Origin: Mytilus edulis
Taxonomy: Eukaryota; Mollusca; Bivalvia; Mytilida; Mytilidae
DNA: 64,000 bases
NCBI RefSeq assembly: GCF_963676685.1
Contig: NC_092351.1
Location: 39,794,733-39,858,732 of the forward strand
Direction: 5' to 3'
Position numbers and translations under genes: made by a program. The notes under the pieces are model-generated. The model did not search any database and was not told where the DNA came from. It worked only from the letters and a program-made list of their open reading frames with translations. Positions within the stretch are counted from its first letter, which is position 1, and each line of letters opens with the position of its first letter. Below are positions 13,700-27,000 of the stretch, piece by piece.

Positions 13700-13935
13700 G
13701 AAAATCTATTTTATGGTAATTTTTATAAATTTATTGTTTGCAATAGTATGAATTATTCTAAATACTAAGGATTTTCTTATACCAGGCATAGGTAGCCTTA
13801 GCCGCATGTGGATCATCAATGCTCTTCAATTTTGTGCTTGTTTGGCTTTCTTACTATTTTGATCTGAGCGTCACGGATGAGTCTTATGTAGACGAAACGC
13901 GCTTCTGAGTATTACAATATAAGACTGGTATCTTT
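13700..13935 (+). repeat. Dispersed repeat family B copy
   Basis: Contains 'gatgagtcttatgtagacga' and 'aacgcgcttctg', in the opposite orientation to the 10986-11255 copy. It directly abuts a family A copy at 13943. Confidence 0.7.
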
Positions 13936-13942
13936 GATAAAA

Positions 13943-14370
13943 AGTAAAATCACAAAAATACTGAACTTAGAGGAAAATCAATGCGGAAAGTCTATAATCA
14001 TGGACATGATAAACATGGCAAAATCAATAACAAAACGCATCAAAAACGAATGAACAAGAACTGTCATATTCCTGACTTGGTACAGGCATTTTCAAATGTA
14101 GAAAATGATGGATTAAACTGTTTTACAAATGGATTAACTATCAGCATGAAAATGGATTAACTATCAGCATGTCGAAATGTATTTTTGTATTGTTTATTTG
14201 TGTATTTCTCTGTCCTGAATGTTCTTGCATTTATTTGTACAGTAGTCCTTTCATGCAATGTTGTCATTTAAGTGTCATATTTAACATTGCCATAAAAACG
14301 CGAGGTTTGGCTAGCCACAAAACCAGATTTAACCCACAATTTATTCTTAAAATGTCCTGTACCAATTAAA
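13943..14370 (-). repeat. Dispersed repeat family A copy
   Basis: The family phrase 'cctgacttggtacaggcatt' sits among 'aaagtaaaatcacaaaaata' and 'gcatcaaaaacgaatg' blocks. A second partial segment with 'aaaaccaga' and 'gctagcc' follows. Related copies are at 17880-18115, 22250-22485, 23640-23755, 34350-34560 and 40230-40710. Confidence 0.65.
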
Positions 14371-14514
14371 AAAGGAGGAAGCCTAATAACCTGAAAAAAT
14401 TAAACGTCCGAATATATCAGCCTATGAAACAAATTGAAATTAACAACATTGTACGCTGGAAATTTGGAATTAAAATTTTATACCAAATTCATGTATTTAG
14501 TTTTGATGTTATAT

Positions 14515-15115
14515 AAAGGCAACAGTAGTATACCGGTGTTCAAACTCATAAATCCATGGACAAAAACAAAATCGGGGTAACAAACTAAAACTGACGGAAA
14601 CGCATAAATATAAGAGGAGAACAACGACACAACACTACAATGTAACTAACACACACAGAAACGGACCAAGCATCAGACAAAATCCCACGAGAATAACAAA
14701 TATAACATCAAAACCAAATACATGAATTCGGGATAGACAAGTACCGTGACACGTCTTATCGCAATGTCAATTCACACTCAAAAATTAAGAGAAAACAAAC
14801 GACGCAACGTTAAATTGTAACACACACAGAAACGAACTATAATATAACAATGGCCATAATCGTGACTTGGTACAGGACATTTTTAAAGGAAAAAATGGTG
14901 GGTTGAACCTGGTTTTGTGGCATGCCAATATTTGTTATTCTCTTCGGATTTTGTCAAAAAGCTTAGTTCGTTTCTGTTTGTGTTACATTTTAATGATGTG
15001 TCGTTGTTCTCCTCTTATATTTAATGCGTTTGCCTCAGTTTTAGTTTGTAATCTGGATTTGTTTTTATTCTATCGATTTATGAGTTTTGAACAGCGGCAT
15101 ACTACTGTTGCCTTT
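14515..15115. mobile_element. Family C palindromic TIR element, full length
   Basis: The ends are complementary: AAAGGCAACAGTAGTATACC at 14515-14534 and its near-perfect complement ending at 15115. Homology between the two halves continues inward ('aagaggagaacaacgacac' on the left, its complement near 15005 on the right), giving a 601-bp foldback-like element. Single arms or truncated copies lie at 24535-24810, 37366-37790, 49900-50075 and 61165-61435. The 116-codon frame at 14867-15217 is a chance frame in it. Confidence 0.75.
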
Positions 15116-15220
15116 ATTTACAATATATTATCATCGACTCATTTCTTTTTTATTCTTGAAGTTATATCAATTACATTACAAGACAACAATACATTTTATA
15201 GAATAGAAATTTATTGAGAA

Positions 15221-18200
15221 TTACAACATTGTCTCGCAAATGAATGAATGTTTTTCGGAACATGAGACGTCACCCCATTCATAATTACTCTCTGGATACT
15301 GCATCAGTAAACAGTCCTGGTTATCTCCCACATTGTTTGGTTGTCCTACGTGCCAATTTGTGTAATTCAAAGATTCAGGGTAGCCGGAAGCAGTCCATTC
15401 GTATCTGTTTTCAGAATCATAATCGTTTCCATTAATGAAAAATCCATGTTGTCCTGCAGCTGTTAAACCTTTAAAAACACAAAACACATTTGTAAATCGG
15501 TTTCATTTAAGAACAGTTAAAGAACAAAACACATTGTTAATATGTTATTCAAATATATTGTTGATATGAATTTGTCTTTTAAGTTTTCATTTCAATACTA
15601 GTTACGAATAATTTGTTTTCATTCAATTTTACAAAATTATATTGCGTAAAAAGACAGATGTTAATAGCATATTATTTATATTACTTTCCAGATTGTGACA
15701 TTGAGGTAGGATTCAACACGATTGTGAAATTGAGGTAGGATTCAACCCGATTGTGACATTGAGGTAGGATTCAACCCGATTGTGACATTGAGGTAGGATT
15801 CAACCCGATTGTGACATTGAGGTAGGATTCAACCCGATTGTGACATTGAGGTAGGATTCACATGCCGATTGTGACATGGAGGTAGGATTCACATGCCGGG
15901 TGATATATGCATAAAAGGAGACGCGTACACTATCTTGCTCTCTTTAGAGTCCATGCGATTTCCTTACGGTTTGTATGTTATCTCGATTTGTTTTATTAGT
16001 TTATTTGTGAGATTGCAACATATTATAAAAATTCAGTTTGTAAGAGCTTTACTATTGCCAAGGTTGCAACAGTCGCGAGTAAAGGTTATAACAGATAAAT
16101 GCCAACAATGATTTCATTGAAAGTTAAAATTGTGCCCTCCTGCCGGTCGACTTATTTTGTACTCATATTTATATTTTAAGCACATACCACACAAAATCTT
16201 GCAAATTTCTTTGAATTCACTTTCAGATATATTGATGCTATTCTGTCCCTCAATAATCTATGTTTCGTTGGATGCATTTCAAATATCCAAGAGCAATATT
16301 CTAAGAAGCTAATAGGTCCGTTTCATATGCTTATCTTTTTGTCTATTTTGTTTCTTATCTTAATTCGTCTTCTTAACATATTTATGAGGATTGAACATCA
16401 TCAAACTACCATTGACTTAATTTATATATTTTACTCTAAAAATCGTTGGTTCGATTGAACCGAATATATGTCAATCAAAAGAAAATGCAAAGTTTTGAAA
16501 TCGGCATCAAAAGCGTATATTTCACACCGATAAAATATATATTTGAATGAATAAAAAAAGATTTTAGATAATACTTACTGACATCTGACTGAATAAGTTT
16601 AACCAAATAATTTTGTTCAGCAGGATCTACTACAGTAGCCAAGTTGGAATGGATGTTTTCTCTCTTACATGTCTCTACAGCATCATACCAAGTTGCTGCA
16701 GTACCATGGAATGTATAGTATGATGTTTGGCTGCCTATCGTACGTACAAATGCTCCTGCTGGATATTTAGGTACATCTGTGGGATATACAATTATTTGTC
16801 AGTTTAAGAGCAATAAATACCCTTATGATAACAGAAGTGTATTCAAAATCTGAACATTTTTCCAATTAAAAACTCAATTGTAACTTGAAGTTGAAGAACC
16901 CAGTATGTGAAGGATAAAGTTTGAATCTCTTTTCGGAATTTAAAAATAAAAAGAAAAGAACCTAATTAAAATAGCGAATAAAAAGGTTGGAAATTATTAT
17001 GGTTCAGAACGTTTGATTTAACTTTTAAGTGTATGTATTATTAATGCATTACTGTATATATCAACTCTTACTTTGGCATGTTGTATTATAAACATATACA
17101 TCATCAACAGCAATATTTCCATACTGGTTATGGTTTTCATAATGATATTGTCCACCGCTGTATCTGTGTATGTGGTATGCATCATGTGTTGCCTCAAATA
17201 CTACCTGAAAGGAACATACATCATATTTTCGAATTGTTTCTTAAACAACAAACACAACATCCTTCGTTTATCCTTGTCCTTGTGTGTTTTTAAATAGTTT
17301 GTGGATAGTTTTTTCGTACCACATATGCTTTATTAATATTCAGCAAACACATCCCCACATACTATACAAATTAAACAATCACCAATTGCACTCCATAAGA
17401 ATATTTACTAAGCATTTCTCAAAATGGGCCTTATTTTGAAGAGTAACTGAAAAAAGGGTGATCTTCTAAATTGAAGAATTGTCTGCTCATCAAATGATAC
17501 CGATAAATACTGACATTTCTTCGTTTGGTTGTAATTATCTGCAACAACCAATTCACTATATATTATATTCGCATACATGTATTTTTCAAAGGATGATAGA
17601 AACTTGCATTTGACCATTATCTATTTTATTCGTTGAACTCTATTTAATGCTTTATTGAGACTATCATATTCAAAACAATTAATAACTTGTTTTAATATAT
17701 CATTTACTTACTACAACTAGATTTCAGTATCCCTAAACAAACCTGAAACATGTCAGCTGTGTATTCTTTGTTAAGGGAAATCTCTGCCATGTGCCACTGA
17801 TTGTCAACATTACCAGTATGTGTAAATACAGGGTATCCCAAACCTCCATGAACCTAGAAAATATTTTCATCTCGTGTAAGTTAACGCATCGTTGTAAATA
17901 TAATGAAATGTGTTGCGACTGTCATACAAGTGAGAGGTTTATTGGTATAAAACCAGGTTCAATCCACCATTTGTACATTTGAAAATACTTGTACCAAGTC
18001 AGGAATATGACAGTTGTCCATTCGTTTGATGCGTCTTATCATTTGATTAGGGACTTTCCGTATTGAATTTTCCTCGGTATTTCAGTATTTTTGTGATTCT
18101 ACTTTTTTTGAAAATATATATAATTTGAAAGCTTAATAACCATGATAACATTCCGCAGCTTTTATCAAAATCGATTTGGTTACATTGGAGTTAATAACTC

Positions 18201-21161
18201 ACTGTCTCTGTAAAATATGAAAGCCAATGATTCAGAAGTACCAACCAAGCTACATGTATATGCCCAAAAGGAGACCTATATATAAAACAGCCAAATGCAT
18301 CTGCTAGTTTACTGTGTCATCCATAAGTTTAAAAGCACATACATTATAGTAATACCTGTGCATAAACGTTGAGTGTTTTGACATCTTTTCCATACATTGT
18401 GTACCAGAATCGAACACAGTAGTTTGGAGCTGGGTTGAAGGTTGGCGATATTAGTCTTGATGTTGTTCTACCCGTACTTGAATGTACTGGTGATGTAGCT
18501 CGCAGAGCCATATAGTAACCTTCAAATATATTTTTATAATAAAGAGAAAGTTTCGACATTATTATGTTTGATTTTCATGTGTTGCTTTCGCGCCTTAAAT
18601 AAAATCAAAACACTCAAAGAATAAAAAACCTCCACTCCCCCTTTTATGTAAGATATGCACCAAACATTATTTCTTGTTAAAAGTTGTTTCAACTTCTCCA
18701 AATGCCTTATTTTCTGAAAATGCATTGTAAGTGTTGCATAATAAAGAGATAAAACAGTGTTAAACGAAATTCTCTGCTTTCAAAAATTTCCCTTACGAAA
18801 GAGATTTTACTTTGAAATCATTTCACAGACAGCGAATAACGACAGACTCTTAATAACATGCTCTTTGCTTGAAACAAGCATGTAAAGAATGTGTCAATTA
18901 ATAATATGTCTGGAAGGCCTCAATACTCCAATAATCTGGGACAAAGACATAATTTAGAAAATTAGTCCAAAGCCTTTTAAGCATTTATTGAATAAATTAT
19001 CGTTAATACCAAAAATAAAAAGTTTTTTGTACGTGTAACATGTGTAAGACATCCACTAATAATTGACAAATTTATAGATCACTAGATCAATTCAGTATTT
19101 GAACGCACTCAAATAAAAGTTTGATATGAAACAAGAATGTGTCCATAGTACACGGATGCCCCACTCGCACTATGATTTTCTATGTTCAGTGGACCGTGAA
19201 ATTTGGATCTTTAATTTGGAATTAAAATTAGAAAGATCATATCATAGGGAACATGTGTACTAAGTTTCAAGTTGATGTAACTTTAACTTCATCAAAAACT
19301 ACCTTGACCCAAAACTTTAACCTGAACTTTGCACTATCATTTTCTATGTTCAGTGGACCATGAAAAAGTCCACAAAACAGAATACATTTAAATTAGTAAT
19401 GCAAACCCTGTAAAAATTCGGAGGTGAACTTAAATATATTGGGCAGTCAAAGTTATGTTATGTACAGAGAGTAACTGTGTGCCATACTTAGCGCAAAATT
19501 TTCTCGAAATTGTCAATTTCTTAATCAATTTCGACTGCGTTACTCAGGTTTTGAAAAGATCCAGTTGTCCTGTGATAAAATCTGATTTTGAAAATCATAA
19601 ATACCATAATTATTGCCGTAGGTATGATCCCGTTTAGGTCCTGTTTGACTTTCTTCCGTGTGACGCCGGTCCCAGTTCGTATCGTCGTGATGGTCTTGTG
19701 AGAAATGACAAAGATCAGTTGACTGGAATCCACAATAAAACGTGGTAAAATCTTGGTGTATAGCTTCAAATACAGAAAAAGATGATATGGATGATTAATT
19801 GAATCACTGGTTTTAGATTTTTTTTACAATATAATAGGCAATTCAGAAGAATACAGTAGGTTACTTCGGAATTGAAGTAAACACATTGATACATCATGTA
19901 TATGAAGTTATTGGTTAATTTGCTACAAATCACATACTGAATAGATCTTAAACGTGTGCAAATCTATATTTCAAATTGTGGCTTAGGATTAAAAAAAAAA
20001 GTAAATATTTATTGTTATAATTGAATTTAACAACTGCAACTGATCATAATAAATGAACCAAAAGAGCAAAAAATATATATATAGGTCAATGTGCTTGTTT
20101 TCAAGATATTAGCCATTGGAATTTGGCGGGAACATGTTCTCTCTTGATTTTTCATAGCTTTATCATTGACAAGTCTAAGATTATCAAAAACTATTAAAAA
20201 ATAACAAAGATTCTATAAGACTTTTACAGATGGCTTATAATTATACATGTAAAAGATTTATAAAGAGAAAAATGGGGATCAAAGGTAATTTTTTTAAGGC
20301 ATTCAAATGGATAAAACCAGAGGATTCCGAATATCTGACAAAATTCCAAAGCATGACAAGCAAACATCCTTAATGTCAATAAAATTACAGTTAGGATATA
20401 AATGATAAAATAATTGTTAGATTACCTAATTAATCATTTGTTAATTAATTGATTTTGAATGGATTGGTGGCTGAATGCATGCAAGTCTAAATAAGATGAA
20501 TGATTATGATGATGAGAAGGAGGATGATTGCTTGAATGCTGAATAGAAATTTGATTGATTGAACGTACATAAATATACATGGTAATGAGACAAAGTATCT
20601 AGTTTTATACCCCCGAAAAAAAAACATACCTGCGTTTGTTGAAACTGGTGTTCCCAGTGCTGTCTGACACATGGTTAAATCTCTAGTATTAGTGGCAAGC
20701 TTCTGTCGTAGACCTGTTAGTTCTGAGGTTGCACTTTTTAAAACAGAGTTTAGGTGATCCTTTGTTTGATTAAGTTGAGACTCCATCGAATTTAAAGTAT
20801 TGTTCAGCCTGTTACCCTTTTGATTTTCATTTTGGAGTTTAGAATCGGTTGCACTTAATTCAGTTGTAGCATTATTTATATATTGGTTCAATTCAATCAT
20901 TAGTTGTTTTAGGTTACTTTCAGTGTTTTTCATCGTGTTCATTTTAGTGGATAATCTTGAAATATCATCGCAAGTACAAGACCCGGTAATGTGGCCACCA
21001 GACCCATGTATGGAGGTTGATGTTACAGAATCACATTGCCCTTGATGTCCTATCTTCATATCATAAGTGCACTGTCCATTTTTTAAATTACACTGTGTTT
21101 TTCCATTTTGAATCATTGGCAAAACCATAAAAGTGTACATCCAAATTTTACAACCTAACAT
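15221..21161 (-). CDS. Secreted coiled-coil/MAM/C-type lectin protein, paralogue 2 (7 exons)
   Basis: Coding exons: 21161-20630, 19763-19605, 18519-18356, 17853-17743, 17204-17072, 16776-16579, 15468-15221. The GT/AG introns have phases 1,1,0,0,1,1, identical to the neighbours, and the product is 514 aa. A signal peptide (about 1-22) precedes the Cys box (CNLKNGQC, SCTCDD) and a long coiled coil rich in N-x-S/T sequons (to about 170). The MAM domain is about 188-366 (FYCGFQSTDLC, GPKRDHTYG, AVDDV). The lectin domain is about 378-512, with WHVGQPNNVG, DC, WGDVSC and FICE as its Ca2+/disulphide landmarks. An AATAAA overlaps the region immediately after the stop. Introns hold family A and minisatellite repeats. 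Role as for paralogue 1, by inference. Confidence 0.9.
15691..15898 (+). repeat. Minisatellite, 29-bp unit, about seven copies
   Basis: The unit reads 'attgtgacattgaggtagga' plus 'ttcaacccg'. Five 29-bp units are followed by two 31-bp variants ending 'ttcacatgccg'. It lies in intron 6 of lectin paralogue 2. Confidence 0.95.
17880..18115 (+). repeat. Dispersed repeat family A copy
   Basis: Within intron 3 of lectin paralogue 2; it carries 'gcgactgtcatacaagtgag', 'taccaagtcaggaatatgac' and the 'tttttgtgattctacttttt' end. Confidence 0.75.
19129..19365 (+). mobile_element. Truncated Helentron-like copy
   Basis: It shares the head ('acaagaatgtgtcc', 'cggatgccccactcgcacta') and the first tandem unit with the 4798-5945 element, then stops without the microsatellite tail. 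It lies in intron 2 of lectin paralogue 2. Confidence 0.75.
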
Positions 21162-21233
21162 TTTCTCTTAATTGTTCTATCAGTAATATAAGTGTATATC
21201 ACTACAATAAGGACATAGTTGATTTAGACACAC

Positions 21234-21240
21234 GATAAGA
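21234..21240 (+). promoter_or_regulatory. GATAAGA motif upstream of lectin paralogue 2
   Basis: One GATAAGA lies 73 bp before the start codon, in the opposite orientation to the gene. A weaker GATAG is near 21178. See the matching motifs of paralogues 1 and 3. Confidence 0.35.
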
Positions 21241-21349
21241 AACTTATTGTTAGGTCACGAATTTATCAATGTACAGGGTCAGATTGCAATTGATTTCATT
21301 TTAAGATCGAAACACCCATGTTCTGAAACTTATTGTTGATTACAGGATT

Positions 21350-21505
21350 AAAATATTGTACGCCAGACGCACGTTTCGTCTACAAAATACTCACTATTGA
21401 CGCTAGAGTAAATAAAGTGAAACGGGCAAAGAAGTATAAATTTAAAGTTCATTGAAGACCTAAAGTTCCTGAAGGTTTTGTCAAGTACAGCTATGGGCAC
21501 ACCGT
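21350..21505 (-). repeat. Dispersed repeat family B copy
   Basis: Contains 'acgccagacgcacgtttcgt' followed by a degraded continuation; it lies upstream of lectin paralogue 2. Confidence 0.65.
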
Positions 21506-22249
21506 TATAAATATCCTTTTATTGGAATTTATTTTAAGTAAACACGAATATTTTTTTATACGATTATGTATTTTTTTTTTTTTTTTTTTTTTTACATTAG
21601 GTGTAATACCACCAAATTATAGTACGTCGCATGCGGTTACATATGGAAAAAGGTCGACCAAAAATATTCCCTTGAATTTGACAGTTATAAGAAATCAATC
21701 CTACAATTCATTGCAGTAAAACATTCTGGGTCATAAACATTGATGTTTCTAAGCACCATTATTTTTTTAATTTTGTGCTTCTATATAATATTTTGGAAAC
21801 TTAAGGTTACGTCGTTCCTAAGCTTGTACTCAAATAAATAGAGGTGAAGATTTGATTGATTAACTTCCAGTGATGGTTATTTTCTTATATGCAATGAAAT
21901 GTTATGTGAATGTTTTTCGGTAGTACTGGACAGGATGAAACTTTACTCATGCTAAGTATTTCTTTATACTCAAACGCGCGATTCTACATCAGAGTTAATT
22001 TAAATCTAACCATTCGGTTCCAATACTTAAAATCTTTCAATCCTTTTTGGATGGATTTGACATACATAAATAAAATGCAAAAATAAGTAAAAATGATTGA
22101 GGTTGTTAAATTTGATATACGCTTTTTTTGTGCTTCTTTGTTAGATATTTGTTTGTGTTTATTGTGATTAAGATTATAATACAATGTTAACTGCTGTCCC
22201 TATTTTCGACATTTATACCTTCTTATGTCTGTTTGTTTTGTTCATGCAT

Positions 22250-22485
22250 CCTTGTCAATATAGTGGAATTTGTTGCGACTGTCATACAAGTGAGAGGTTT
22301 AGCGCTATAAAACCAGGCGCAATCCACCATTTTCTACATAAGAAAATGTCTGTTCAATGTCAGGATTATCACAGTTGTTATCCATTCGTTTGATGACTTT
22401 GAGCTATCGATTTTGCCATTTGATTAGGGACCTTCGTTTGAATTTTCCTTGGAGTTCAGTATTTTTGTGATTTTACTTTTTATTT
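22250..22485 (+). repeat. Dispersed repeat family A copy
   Basis: Carries 'ttgcgactgtcatacaagtg' and the 'ttcagtatttttgtgatttt' end; it lies between lectin paralogues 2 and 3. Small fragments of families B (23220-23305) and A (23640-23755) follow. No exon is seen in the rest of the 21.2-24.0 kb interval. Confidence 0.7.
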
Positions 22486-24038
22486 GAAACAACCTGGCTT
22501 AGTATTTGTTCCATTATAATAATAAAAAATAAAAATAATAACTGATCTAAGATATTAAAGTGTTGTCAAACCTAAAACGATTCCAGTTCATATAACTTAT
22601 TACTTTCAGTGTTAGACTGGGGACTTTTTAAAAAGAAAATGTCATGGTATGGACGGGCCGTCGAAAAATAATGAGAACGGTAGTGTCTAAAAAATCAGCG
22701 TTGTATAACAAAAAAAAACTCTCCTCATACCTGAAACATTTCTTGCGAGTAGAAGTCATAGTCCGACTATCACTTTAGATATTACATGTTTTAGAAAACA
22801 AAGAATACCTAGTGCAACAATAAAACAATATTGAGTATTAATCAGTCACAATCTTGGCAAAACAAAATATTACCGAGGAAACAGACAATAACATGTAAAC
22901 AAATGCAGAAGACGAAAAGATGAGTCAGGAATCACACTACAATACGGGGTTTATTCATTTACTTCTTGGTTACACAAGAAGCATATTTCATGTTGATCGT
23001 TATATTCGTAAATTCGCTGATTTGCATGAATAAGTAGGGAAAATAACACTGTGATTTCGACACATGAAAAGATATTTGTATTAATACACAATGTAATATG
23101 TGACAGAGAACTTCAGTAAGCATAAGGTGTCTGTAAACTTTAAAAGATGACTTTAATTTACCATGCATGAACAACGATTTGTTCACTATGTTCTTTATTT
23201 TGCCCTTTTAATTTTTTTTTATTCGAGCGTCACTGATGAGTCTTTTGTACACAAAAAGTGCGTCTGGCGCCAATACAAATTTCAATACTGGTATCTATGA
23301 GGAGTTTATTCAGTTGTAGACCTAAGATATATTAAATATCAATTCTTGCATTTAGCTATGTATTTATTTGTTCTTTATCATTATGCTAAAATGCAAATTC
23401 AATTCATTCATCTGGTTTTGATTTGTCTTTACTAAATTATTTTTTGTTTTCGTGTCTATTTTTCCGTACTCATCATTTTTTTTGTAAGTTTGTATTTTAA
23501 TGGAATATGGACTACTTTTTCGAATATAGATTTAAATCCCAAAAGGACTTTCCACATTTGATAGATAAACCCATACTAAAGAATGTGTGTTCCGAAATCT
23601 TGTAATCAGTTATAACTGTTGAGGAGGGAAATGTGAATGTTACCTGCATCAAGTCAGGAATATGACAGTTGTTCCATTCGTTTGATGTGTTTGAGCTTTT
23701 GCTTTTGTCATTTGAAAAGGGACTCTCCGTTTTAAATTTCATTGCAGTGAGGTATTTTTAATAAATTAATTTTCAAATTCTATTTTGATAAATGCCACCT
23801 TATTTACAAATAGCAAAGGTTGGTTCATAAATTCCTCTGAAAGTATACTATTTATAATGATTTAAGAAGTTTTAACATCATTTTTGAATGGGTAAAAAAC
23901 CTTACGAAATCAGCTGTTTCGGAAAGACATTTCATTGATATTACTATTCATATTTCCATGGCTATTTTTGAACCTTGTCAGAATGGAGAACTAAAGAAGA
24001 AATCAAACTGACATGATCTAGCGTTTATTTCATTAATA

Positions 24039-27000
24039 TCAAGGCATCATTGTTTCACAGATAAATGGGTGCTTCTCTGTACAGGACACGTCTCCCCATT
24101 TATAATTATCTGCAGGATATTCCATCAGAAGACAGTCTTGGATATTTCCAACATTGTTAGGTTGACCTTGATGGAAGTTGGTATAATTAACAATTTCCGG
24201 ATATCCGGTATTTGTCCATTTGAAATTATTTTCAGAATCCACATCGTTTCCATTTAGGTAAAACCCATTCTGGCCAGCAATAGTCAATTCTAAAAACAAA
24301 TCTCTAAATATTTTATACTTGCTAGATGTTTAACATTTGTTTTGGAAGAAAATCAATACAATATTAGTTAAAGTCTTTGTAATGACATCTGATATAAATA
24401 TACATAGTGTTGTTATTTTTAGGCATATTGTATTAGCTCAAAAATACAATGATATTATGTAATTTAGGATCATTACAACTTTTCAATTAAGGTACACTTA
24501 TCCATTTTACAATAATAGGAATAAAATAGAAAGCGCGAGGTTTTGCTAGCATCCAAACCAGGTTCAACCCACCATTTTATTTTAATATGTCCTCAACCAA
24601 ATCTAGAAAAAAGGCAGTTGTTATCTTATAGTTCGTTTCTATGTATGTTGCATTGTCCTTTGTTTTTTGTTGCACTTCAGTGTTTCTGTTGTTTCGCTGT
24701 TTCCCTCTTATAGTTGATGTATTTCCCTCGGTTTTAGTTTGTACCCGGATTTTTTTCTCACAATAGCTTTATGACTTTTGAACAGCGGTATACTACAGTT
24801 GACTTTATCATAGGAAACTTTGAATTATCTTAGAAACGTCGACTGTGCACCATTGACTCCGATTATGGAATAGACGACAAACGTCATATTACGAAAAAAT
24901 GGCTTACTTTATGTCATATTGCATTAGAAAATTGTCATCGTTAACTTTAGATTTGACAGTTGCAAATATTCGTTTACTGTACATGTTACGGTCTCCTATA
25001 TAATAACATATATGAAAGTTACTACTTTACACCATCCTGATATCGTACGGACAAAATGCGATTCTTACATAAGATAATTTTCTTACAAGGATTGTGAGAT
25101 AACAAGCATTTTTTGTAAACTACATCATTCCCTTTTCTGTATCCGTGCTGATCGTTTCGGCTTCCATCTGAATCTTTCAAAGACTCTGTCGAAAACACTT
25201 ATTTTGATACAGATAGTCTTTTAAGTTTCTATATGCAAATGTTGACTTAATTGGAAAAAAAACAAATAGATGAAAAAGTTAATTAGAACATAAATGAAAT
25301 TTTTACTCGAGCTATCATACATTGTACGTACCCAAGTTAGAGTTGATAAAATTTACGAGGAATAATTGTTCTGAAGCACTTTGTATGGCAGCCAGACTTG
25401 AACGGGGATTTGCCTTCCTACATGTTACCTGTGCATCATACCAGGTAGCAGGTGTTTTATGGAAGGTATAATATGTTGTTTCATTACCCACTCTGCGTAA
25501 CAAAGAATCTGCAGGAACAGCTGGAAGACCTGAAATGATACAGTTAACAAAAAGAAATCACCAACGTTACCACGCTTTTATTCTATTATACCAGACTTAA
25601 GACTCGTCAGTGGCACAAAGAACAAAAAAGACCAACAATAAAGTAACAGAAAGTTACATCCATTTCCATTAGTGTAGTTTATCTATTTCGTGTTAATGTA
25701 GTTACTAGTAATGTAATTAATTAAGCGCTTTTTTGGAAGAAATTACTCTCATTTAATGTCAAATTAATGATAACATGTTAATTTGAACTGAACTTTAGTG
25801 GATAGTTGTCTTATTGGCAATCATACAGTATCTATTTGTTCTATATATATTATACAACAAATTAATTAGTACAGAATAATATCTATGTTAAATTAGTACT
25901 TACTGTTACAGGTGGTATTATAGATGTAAAAATCATCTATTGCGATATTACCATCATCATTATAATAAATATAGGTATAATGGGAATTGGTATAACGGTG
26001 TACTTTATATGCATGGTACGAGCCCTCGAATGTTATCTGTAGAACAAAGACAAAAACATAATAAGATATACAAAGTATACCTAGTATAATAAACTTAATA
26101 TCCGTTAAATTCATACATTCGCAAACTTTTTAAAAGACGTTTACTAAAAAGTCGCACGACAAAAGAGTAATGAAAACACCTGTGAAATTAGTTGTATATT
26201 CTACTCATGCTATATTACTCACGGCAAAACGTTCATATTTAGATCAAAGATTAGGTACCCTTGTGTTGATTCAATGCTAAATATATGGAAATTTTAAAGA
26301 AAATCCACAGCCTTTCCTCTTGCACTCTCATATTTGGCAATTCGATGCTTGATAGATATATGGTTATTGCATGCAGTGCTAGCAATGATTTCCTTAAAAC
26401 AAGTTTATTACTTAATATATTAATTAAAAAAAATATAAATATGGACCAATTCAAGTACACCTTTAAGGGTGTGCTCGACTCTAGTGACTCAGCACGATGT
26501 GTTTTGGAATTAAAAGGTTGTTGATGACTTTTTGTATTTAAGTCTGTGGATTTTCTACAAAAATCTTGGTTTTATTTTCACAAAAGTCTCTTTTACTACA
26601 AAATGCAATTCAACTATAAATGACATGCTTTCCACCATGTTTCCCCTTGGTATATGTACAACATGGTCATTCTCTATTATTCATTATCTTTGCTGTTTTG
26701 ATACTATTACAGTTTGAAAATTTCGTAATTGGCAGGCCACAGAAGAGGTCATGAACCTAAGATTTATGACTGTATGGTGATAAAGGGTTCTAACCTGAAG
26801 ATAAATATTATACCTTGCAAACTATGTATATTTTGATTTCCGAATGATCATCTTGTTTTTATATCTTGTTGGCACAATTTTTTAGAATTTTGGATCCTCA
26901 ATGCTCTTCAACTTTGTACTTATTTGGCTTTATAAATATTTTGATATGAGCGTCACTGATGAGTCTTATGTAGACGAAACGCGCGTCTGGCTTACTAAAT

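Noticed and set aside
14867-15217. 116-codon plus-strand frame
   Set aside because: It covers the right arm of the family C repeat, which is non-coding in other copies.
15691-15898. CRISPR-like array
   Set aside because: The units are contiguous with no variable spacers, so it is a minisatellite in a eukaryotic intron.
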